Assembly (NCBI RefSeq): GCF_030064675.1
Contig: NZ_CP116413.1
Coordinates: 2,388,001-2,452,000, forward strand
DNA from: Crossiella sp. CA-258035
GTDB lineage: Bacteria > Actinomycetota > Actinomycetes > Mycobacteriales > Pseudonocardiaceae
DNA: 64,000 nucleotides
Direction of reading: 5' to 3'
In this document: in pieces, positions 41,952 to 64,000 of the stretch
How the letters are laid out: each line of letters starts with the position of its first letter
Position numbering within the stretch: position 1 is the stretch's first letter
Notes under the pieces: generated by a model
Told to the model about the DNA's origin: nothing
Databases searched by the model: none
What the model saw: the letters and a program-made list of their open reading frames with translations, nothing else
Position numbers and translations under genes: made by a program

Positions 41952-43175
41952 TCACGTTTGTGTATTTACGTTTGTATTCGCTTCGAACTTTTTATTCCAG
42001 GTAACCTGCGCACTCCTTGTCAACACGAGTTGCGCGGCCTTCCGCACACCGTCGGCGCGGACTTCGGCGGCCACCTCGCGGGCCCGGCTGGCAGTTTCCG
42101 GACACAGCGCCCTGCCCAGCGCGACGTCCAGTGATCGCAGCTCCGGGGCCTCCGCGCCGATCCCGAGCGCCTCGACCCGCCCGGCCCAGTAGTGCTGGTC
42201 GTAGTGCTGAGGCAGTACGACCTGCGGCGCCCCGGCCCGCGCCGCGGTGCTGGTGGTGCCCGCGCCGCCGTGGTGCACCACGGCGGCCACCTGCTGGAAC
42301 AGGACCCGGTGGTTGGCCTCGCCGATCACCAGGCAGTCGGCGGCGCCGCCCGGCCCCGCCAATCCGGCCCAGCCACGGGAGATGATCGCCCGCCGCCCAG
42401 TTGCCCGCACCGCCGCCACCATCGCCACCCCGGCGTCCGTGCCGTCGATCCCGGAGTAGCTGCCGAGCCTGAAGTAGACCGGCGGCTCGCCCGCCCGGAT
42501 AAAGGATTCAACGTCGGCCGGTAGCGCCCGCTCATCCGGCAGCAGCCAGGCACCCGTCTGGTCAGCCGCCGGAGGACCCGGTGCCAGGAGGGGATCGGCG
42601 GCCAGCAACGGCTGCTCGGTCAGCACGTGCTCGCGCACCGCCAGGACCGGGGTCAGCCCGGCGGCCACCCGGTGCGCGTTGAGCGCGGGCCCCCAGACCT
42701 CGTGCCAGCGCCGCGCGTCCGCTGCCCACAGCTGGTCGGGGTCACCCGTCTCGCGCGGCCACCCCGGCCACGGCGCGGGCGCGAGCCGCGAGCAGGGCAG
42801 CGCGGCCGGGCAGAACTCGGCGTGCGCGTACCCGATCCCGGCCAGCTCGGCCACCGACCGCGCTGCCACCAGCACCGCCCCGCACCCCACCGGCACATCG
42901 CAGTCCCGCGCCGCCCCTGGCAACGCCGCGAACTGTGCCGCCACGGCGTTCTCCGCGGCCCGCAGCCGCCCCGCCGGCGTGCTCAGGTCCCATCCGCTGT
43001 CCCGCATCCGCGGCCCCACCGGCACCGCGGGAATCCCCCATCCCGCGACCCAGTCGCACAGATCCGGCGACACGCACACCCGCACTCCGCAGCCCATCTC
43101 CTTGAGCCGCAACGCCAACGCCACCACCGGCTGCACCTCACCCCGCGACCCCATGGTCGCCAGCAACACCCGCAC
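41952..43175 (-). CDS. GT1-family glycosyltransferase
   Basis: A 407-residue glycosyltransferase opening MRVLLATMGSRGEVQPVVALALRL, with HHGGAGTTSTAARAGAPQVVLP for the nucleotide sugar and a following Asp (QHYDQHYW). It resembles glycopeptide or sterol glycosyltransferases more than the macrolide-inactivating OleD/OleI type. GTG 43175 gives the family-like start, but GAGGAGGG (43179-43186) is only three bases away, so GTG 43169 is possible. The last residues (TWNKKFEANTNVNTQT) are encoded in AT-rich DNA and look unlike the rest. It is divergent from a MarR gene, which probably controls it. Its substrate is unknown; it is the only candidate here for a glucosyltransferase that would pair with the DesR-like enzyme. 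Confidence 0.88.
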   Translation of the reverse strand: MRVLLATMGSRGEVQPVVALALRLKEMGCGVRVCVSPDLCDWVAGWGIPAVPVGPRMRDSGWDLSTPAGRLRAAENAVAAQFAALPGAARDCDVPVGCGAVLVAARSVAELAGIGYAHAEFCPAALPCSRLAPAPWPGWPRETGDPDQLWAADARRWHEVWGPALNAHRVAAGLTPVLAVREHVLTEQPLLAADPLLAPGPPAADQTGAWLLPDERALPADVESFIRAGEPPVYFRLGSYSGIDGTDAGVAMVAAVRATGRRAIISRGWAGLAGPGGAADCLVIGEANHRVLFQQVAAVVHHGGAGTTSTAARAGAPQVVLPQHYDQHYWAGRVEALGIGAEAPELRSLDVALGRALCPETASRAREVAAEVRADGVRKAAQLVLTRSAQVTWNKKFEANTNVNTQT

Positions 43176-43197
43176 ACACCCTCCTCGGCTCGATCAC

Positions 43198-43242
43198 TGC
43201 GCCACACAGTATCTGCGTCACGCAGTAATTGTGTCACGCAGT
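43198..43242. promoter_or_regulatory. Three 16-bp iterons between GT and MarR genes
   Basis: TGCGCCACACAGT (43198), TGCGTCACGCAGT (43214) and TGTGTCACGCAGT (43230) are spaced exactly 16 bases apart. The middle copy contains the perfect palindrome CTGCGT-C-ACGCAG (43213-43225). They fill the divergent promoter region and are the likely MarR operators. Confidence 0.75.
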
Positions 43243-43263
43243 CTTCGCTGCTACCGTGTCCGT

Positions 43264-43749
43264 GTGGCGAAGAAGCGCGTGGGCAAAGCGGCTCAACAGG
43301 TCCTGGCCGCCCTCCCGGACTGGGGCAACACCACCGCCCAGCTCAACGCCGAGATCGCCGCCGACATGGGCGTCACCCTCACCGACCTGGACTGCCTGCA
43401 CGCCCTCAACCAGCACGGCCCCAGCACCGCCACCGGTCTCGCCGCGCACGTCGGCCTCACCTCCGGGTCGGTCTCCCGGATGATCGACCGGCTGGCGACC
43501 GCCGGATGCGTGGTCCGCGTGCCGGATCCCGGCGACCGGCGACGGGTGCTGATCGAGCCGACCGCCGAGGGACTGGCCCGGGTGCGGGCCTACTACCAGC
43601 GGCTGGCCGAGCACACCACGGGGGACCTGGGCGAGTTCACGGAGGCTGAGTTGCGGGTGGTGCTGCGGTTCATCCATCGGGTGCGGGACAACACCGCGGC
43701 CGAACTGGCCAGGATGCGCGAACTGACCTACCGGTCGGCCGGGCGCTGA
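43264..43749 (+). CDS. MarR-family regulator
   Basis: A 161-residue winged-helix protein: ATGLAAHVGLTSGSVSRMIDRLATAGCVVRVPDPGDRRRVLIEPTAEG is the recognition helix and wing of the MarR family. GTG 43264 is the best-placed start; no good ribosome site precedes it, so a leaderless transcript is possible. It is divergent from the glycosyltransferase across three iterons. Its 3' end overlaps the convergent NB-ARC gene by 22 bases. Confidence 0.88.
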   Translation: MAKKRVGKAAQQVLAALPDWGNTTAQLNAEIAADMGVTLTDLDCLHALNQHGPSTATGLAAHVGLTSGSVSRMIDRLATAGCVVRVPDPGDRRRVLIEPTAEGLARVRAYYQRLAEHTTGDLGEFTEAELRVVLRFIHRVRDNTAAELARMRELTYRSAGR

Positions 43750-45140
43750 AGCTTGGCCAGTAACCGACGCGTGCGCTGCGAGTGCCGGTGTTTCGGCCCG
43801 AGAACGCGGACGAAGTCGGTGAGCAGGAGTTCCGCCTCCTCGATCGCGGTGGTCACTTCGCCTTCCTCGCCGCGTCGGTGGGCGAGGTTGTACCGGGCGA
43901 TGAGGGTCTGCGGGTGCTCGAAGCCGAGGACGCGGACGTGGTCCGCGAGCAGGGTTTCCAGTTCGGTGATGGCTGGGCCGGGAGAGTTCTCGATGGGCCG
44001 GAACTGCCCGAGGTTGCCGCGGCAGCGCAGCGTGTCCGGGTGGTCCGCGCCGAGGATGCGGGTGCTGTCGCGGGTCAGGGCCTGGAGTTCGGTGAAGGCG
44101 GCGGCTACGTCGCCGGTACGGGTGCGCTGGAACGCGAGGTTGTTGCGGGAGCTGAAGAGCAGGGGGTGTTCCGGGCCGAGCACCGGTGCCACTCCGCCCA
44201 GGTAGGCGCGTACGGCTTCGCTGGTGAACACCGCGGCCGGAACTCCGTTGGGGTCCAGCACACTCGCCAGTTCCAGCAAGGGTTTCGCCAGCCCTGGCGG
44301 ATCGAGCTCGTCGGCCAGCCGGACCGACAGGGCCCAGGTGCGCGCCACCGGCTCCCGGTGGTTGTCCGGCAGGCTGACCCGTTCCGGAGCCAACGACTCC
44401 AGTGAGTTCTCCTTGTCCGCCAACCGTTCCCGGTACTCCACGCAGCTGATGTCCCGGTCGAGCACGTACGCGGCCGCCTGCGCCAGCGCCAGCGGCAGGT
44501 GCCCGAGGTCGTCGGCCAGCTCCGCCGCCGCCACCAGCAGGTGCGCCTGATCGGCGAGCTTGCGCTGCAAGAACGCCAGCGACTCCGCAGGACTGAACGT
44601 GTCCACATCGATGAACGCGCGGTGCTCCCCGCGCAGCGCCGCATCCCGCCGCCGGGTCGTCACCAGCACCTGCCCGCTCGCCGGCGGCCACAGGTCCTGG
44701 AGGTCGGCGGGCGTGCGCACGTCGTCCAGCACGACCAGCCGGCGGTCCCTGGTCGCCAGGTAGGACAGGAAACGCTGGGCGGGCGCCAGCGGATCGGCGG
44801 ACTCGAAGCCGGTCAGGTCGGCGATGATCATCGCGTAGTCGGCCAGCACCGCCTGCCGGGAGCTGGCGGTGATCCAGACCAACAGGTCGACCCGGTCCGC
44901 CATGGACTCCGCGTAGTGCGCGGCGAGCTGGGTCTTGCCCACGCCGCCGAGCCCGGACAGCACGCTGGTCCCGGTCAGTCCGCGGGTGACCGCCCGGTCC
45001 TGGAAGCAGTCCACCCTGGACGGCACCACGCCGTACCGCCGCGGCCCCTCTGCCTGCTGCGGGACCTGGTTGAAGTGCACGCCACCGTGGATGGTCCCCG
45101 CCTGCACGCCCTCGAACCGCCCGGCCGAGTTGTGCGTCAA
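43728..45140 (-). CDS. NB-ARC/TPR (NLR-like STAND) protein with RHIM-like N-terminus
   Basis: A 470-residue signal-transduction ATPase. The P-loop is GLGGVGKT (63-70), with Walker B LVVLDDVR near 135 and TTRRR near 160. Three or four TPR units of the LGPEHPxTLxxRxNLA type fill about 310-460. The first 25 residues hold NxxxGxxxGVQAGTIHGGVHF, which resembles the amyloid signalling motif (BASS3, RHIM-like) found at the ends of actinobacterial NLRs. The stretch between the ATPase (...EAVRAYL) and the first TPR is much shorter than in relatives I know, suggesting an internal in-frame loss of the winged-helix region and some repeats. These proteins are thought to sense phage or stress and seed an effector. 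No effector with a matching motif is in the window. Confidence 0.85.
   Translation of the reverse strand: MTHNSAGRFEGVQAGTIHGGVHFNQVPQQAEGPRRYGVVPSRVDCFQDRAVTRGLTGTSVLSGLGGVGKTQLAAHYAESMADRVDLLVWITASSRQAVLADYAMIIADLTGFESADPLAPAQRFLSYLATRDRRLVVLDDVRTPADLQDLWPPASGQVLVTTRRRDAALRGEHRAFIDVDTFSPAESLAFLQRKLADQAHLLVAAAELADDLGHLPLALAQAAAYVLDRDISCVEYRERLADKENSLESLAPERVSLPDNHREPVARTWALSVRLADELDPPGLAKPLLELASVLDPNGVPAAVFTSEAVRAYLGGVAPVLGPEHPLLFSSRNNLAFQRTRTGDVAAAFTELQALTRDSTRILGADHPDTLRCRGNLGQFRPIENSPGPAITELETLLADHVRVLGFEHPQTLIARYNLAHRRGEEGEVTTAIEEAELLLTDFVRVLGPKHRHSQRTRRLLAKLQRPADR
45072..45131 (-). other. Candidate amyloid signalling (RHIM/BASS3-like) motif
   Basis: Residues 4-23 of the NB-ARC protein: Asn4, Gly7, Gly11, the core Val12-Gln13-Ala14-Gly15, Ile17, Gly19-Gly20 and Phe23. 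The V-Q-x-G core is the RHIM signature. Assignment is from pattern memory, without a profile search. Confidence 0.6.
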
Positions 45141-45634
45141 CGGACCTCCCCGCCCGAACCCATCCCGGAATGACGCCCCTCGGCCCGCCCGGCGGAAATG
45201 CCCAGGTCAATCGCAACGCAGGTCGTTGAGTCCTGTTGTTTCAGTGTGGATCGAAGTCAGCGCGTTAACCGGTAACCGTGCCGCAATCGTCACAGTCACG
45301 AGCTCTTACCTAGAGAGGTACAAGATCGGGCGAGACGACCGTCACTCTGGGTGGTTCTGACTTCGGAGAGTTACCGCTGTGTCCCCGAAAAAGGGACCTA
45401 AACGCACCCGCTTGGCTCAATCTTGTTTCATTCAATTGTGCTTCTCGGCCCAATTTATTTACTGATAGTTGGCCTATGTGTGCGGCGTCTCTTGTGGCCT
45501 GGCGGTCGCTAGTCCGTCTGGCGGTATTGACCAGGGGGTGTCGTGTTGCATTCTTGCCCCCGTTCTGCGTTTGATCTGCCTTCGGGAGTCGCGGCCCGGA
45601 TGAGTCATGTCACCGATGAGGGGTCTGTCGTTCC
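45141..45634. promoter_or_regulatory. Gap with AT-richer promoter region before the NRPS cluster
   Basis: About 490 bases without a convincing gene. The stretch 45410-45480 (with TTGTTTCATTCAATTGTG and TTTATTTACTGATAG) is much richer in A/T than the rest of the window and may hold promoters for the divergent NB-ARC and PBP-like genes. GTCCC-CGAAAAA-GGGAC (45381-45397) is a small hairpin. The short reading frames here lack codon bias. Confidence 0.4.
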
Positions 45635-46999
45635 ATGTCGTCATACCGCGACGCCTGCGTGGCACAAGTCACCATTGAGGCCGAGTGGCTGTCCCGCACC
45701 CTGTCCACCCTGGTCCGCAAGCACCAGGTCCCCGGCGCTCAGCTCGCCGTGCACGTCAACGGGGAAACTCGCACGGCCCAGGCCGGCGAACTGCGCTACG
45801 GTGGGGGACAGCCGGTAAATCCGGCCACCGCCTTCCCGATCGGCTCGGTCACCAAGGCATTCACCGCCACGCTGGCGATGCTGCTGGTGGCCGACGATGA
45901 TCTCGAGCTCGACGCCGAGGTCACCGAACATCTGCCCGAACTGGGCGCTCCACTGACCTTGCGTCAGCTGCTCAGCCACACCAGCGGACTGGCCTCCGGC
46001 CCGGACTCGGCCGTCGCTGCCACGATGTCCCTGCGCCGCTATGTCTCCGAGCACTGCCGCACCCCCGAACTGGTGCTGCCGGCGGGTGCCGGGTTCTCCT
46101 ACTCCAACCTCGGTTATGCCGTCGTCGGACGGCTCATCGAAGAGGTCACCGGCATGAGCTGGTGGGAGGCGATCGAGTCGATCCTGCTCCGCCCATTGGG
46201 CGTCAAGCCGTCGTTCGTGGTCGCGCCCAACCCGCTGACCTCGGCGAACGTCGCCAGTGGGCACGCGGTCAACACCTCGCGCGGGCGCACCAGGCCGGTG
46301 GTGCAGTCACTCGCGCTGGGTGAGGCGCCGGCCGGCGCGCTCGCCATCAGCGCCGCGGACCTGCTCCGTTTCGGTCTGCTGCAACTGGATCCGGAGACCA
46401 CCGGACTGCCCGAACTGCTGCCCGCCGAGCTGGCCGCGGAGATGCGCCGCATCCAGCCGGGGGCCGACCCGATCGGCCTGGCCGACGGCTGGGGCCTCGG
46501 CTTCGGCGTCTGGCGCGAGGGCGTGCGGGAGTGGGTGGGCCATGACGGCAACGCCGACGGCACCGACGCGCACCTGCGGGTCAACGCCGACACCGGCCAG
46601 GTGATCGCCTTCACCAGCAACGGCAACACCGGCATCGGCCTGTGGGCGGAACTGGTGGCGGAGCTGGCCGGGGCGGGCATCGAGGTGGGCAGCTACCGGC
46701 TGGAGGTGCCGGGACAGCGGGCCACCGTGCCGCCGGAGATCTTCGGCAGCTACCGCAACGGCGACACCGAGTACACCGTCACCCCGGCCGAGGACGCCAC
46801 GCTGCGACTGGCCATCGACGGCGAGATCGTCGCCAGGCTCACCCCGCATGAAGGGCTCATGTTCGCCCAGCAGGACTGGGAATCGGGACAACTCGTGCAC
46901 CCCGGTCGTTTTCTTCGCGACCCGGTGACCGGAGTCCTCGATCGAATTCAGGTTTCCGGCCGACTGGCCCGGCGTGAGGTCGGTAGCGGCCGCTGTTAG
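45635..46999 (+). CDS. Beta-lactamase/PBP-fold serine hydrolase, possible stand-alone peptide cyclase
   Basis: A 454-residue class C beta-lactamase/PBP-family protein without signal peptide, so probably cytoplasmic. SVTK (Ser71-Lys74) is the nucleophile motif, YSN (166-168) the second, and GHDG near residue 307 the third. About 100 C-terminal residues ([22 protein letters not shown] onwards) form a separate beta-rich, lipocalin-like domain. Intracellular proteins of this build next to NRPS genes include PBP-type thioesterases such as SurE, which release and cyclise peptides head to tail. The NRPS starts 95 bases downstream on the same strand. A plain esterase or D-aminopeptidase is the alternative. 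GAGGGG lies 12 bases before the chosen ATG; a GTG at 45659 is possible. Confidence 0.8.
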   Translation: MSSYRDACVAQVTIEAEWLSRTLSTLVRKHQVPGAQLAVHVNGETRTAQAGELRYGGGQPVNPATAFPIGSVTKAFTATLAMLLVADDDLELDAEVTEHLPELGAPLTLRQLLSHTSGLASGPDSAVAATMSLRRYVSEHCRTPELVLPAGAGFSYSNLGYAVVGRLIEEVTGMSWWEAIESILLRPLGVKPSFVVAPNPLTSANVASGHAVNTSRGRTRPVVQSLALGEAPAGALAISAADLLRFGLLQLDPETTGLPELLPAELAAEMRRIQPGADPIGLADGWGLGFGVWREGVREWVGHDGNADGTDAHLRVNADTGQVIAFTSNGNTGIGLWAELVAELAGAGIEVGSYRLEVPGQRATVPPEIFGSYRNGDTEYTVTPAEDATLRLAIDGEIVARLTPHEGLMFAQQDWESGQLVHPGRFLRDPVTGVLDRIQVSGRLARREVGSGRC

Positions 47000-47094
47000 C
47001 GGCGGGATCCGGCCCGCTTCACCGCACTTCCGCCCAGCCCCAGCATACGCCGTCTGCTGGCGTGGTTTTGCCGCGCCTGAAAGGTCTTGAGTTC

Positions 47095-64000
<16,906 letters not shown>

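Noticed and set aside
41952-43175. A second macrolide tailoring glycosyltransferase of the PKS cluster
   Set aside because: It lies beyond unrelated genes, is divergent from its own MarR regulator and differs from DesVII-type enzymes; a resistance role remains only a hypothesis.
45381-45397. GTCCC-CGAAAAA-GGGAC hairpin as terminator
   Set aside because: Only five base pairs, no gene ends near it, and no T run follows.
47000-47094. A small MbtH-like gene between the PBP-like protein and the NRPS
   Set aside because: The gap is only 95 bases and has no suitable frame; MbtH is also absent from the rest of the window.

Overview
The window is high-GC actinobacterial DNA, most likely from the Pseudonocardiaceae (Amycolatopsis/Crossiella/Kutzneria-like). 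Codon use is strongly G/C-ending, there are modular PKS and NRPS megasynthases, and the palindrome GTCCAC(A/T)GTGGAC is scattered through the coding DNA. I infer the family; I do not recognise the species. Two different biosynthetic clusters lie at the two ends, with a regulatory and accessory island between them.

Left part (1-36180): the end of a pikromycin/methymycin-like macrolide cluster. Four PKS proteins encode five extension modules: KS-AT(methylmalonyl)-KR-ACP (start outside the window), KS-AT(malonyl)-DH-KR-ACP, KS-AT(mm)-KR(defective)-ACP plus KS-AT(mm)-DH-KR-ACP on one protein, and KS-AT(mm)-ACP-TE. A type II thioesterase and an aminosugar block follow, tightly packed: a degenerate P450-like activator, a macrolide glycosyltransferase, a sugar N,N-dimethyltransferase and a secreted GH3 beta-glucosidase of the DesR type. 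On the opposite strand, after an ECF42-type sigma factor/DGPF-protein cassette, lie a TylB-like 3-aminotransferase, a WxcM/FdtA/Tyl1a-like 3,4-ketoisomerase and a PikD-like LAL activator with a TTA codon at codon 16. With an isomerase present and no DesI/DesII-type genes in view, the sugar is more likely mycaminose (or its C4 epimer) than desosamine.

Middle part (36403-45140): a secreted GH5-like hydrolase, a small hypothetical protein, a TetR/imine-reductase-like pair sharing a duplicated operator, a small membrane protein, an orphan NarL-type regulator with Glu at the phosphoacceptor site, a GT1 glycosyltransferase divergent from a MarR regulator over three 16-bp iterons, and an NB-ARC/TPR (NLR-like) protein whose N-terminus carries a RHIM-like VQAG motif. 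Two unusual inverted repeat arrays (29655-29746 and 38939-39134) lie between genes.

Right part (45635-64000): the start of an NRPS cluster. A beta-lactamase/PBP-fold protein, possibly a stand-alone PBP-type cyclising thioesterase, precedes an NRPS running off the window: A-T / C-A-T-E / C-A-T-E / C-A-T-E / C-A(partial). Hand-read pocket residues suggest Val for modules 3 and 4, and the E domains predict D-residues at positions 2, 3 and 4.

The module layout predicts a 12-membered macrolactone if the PKS has no further extension modules upstream. That ring would resemble 10-deoxymethynolide but have a C3 ketone and a C4-C5 alkene. The TDP-sugar starter genes, the PKS loading module and the end of the NRPS are not in the window.
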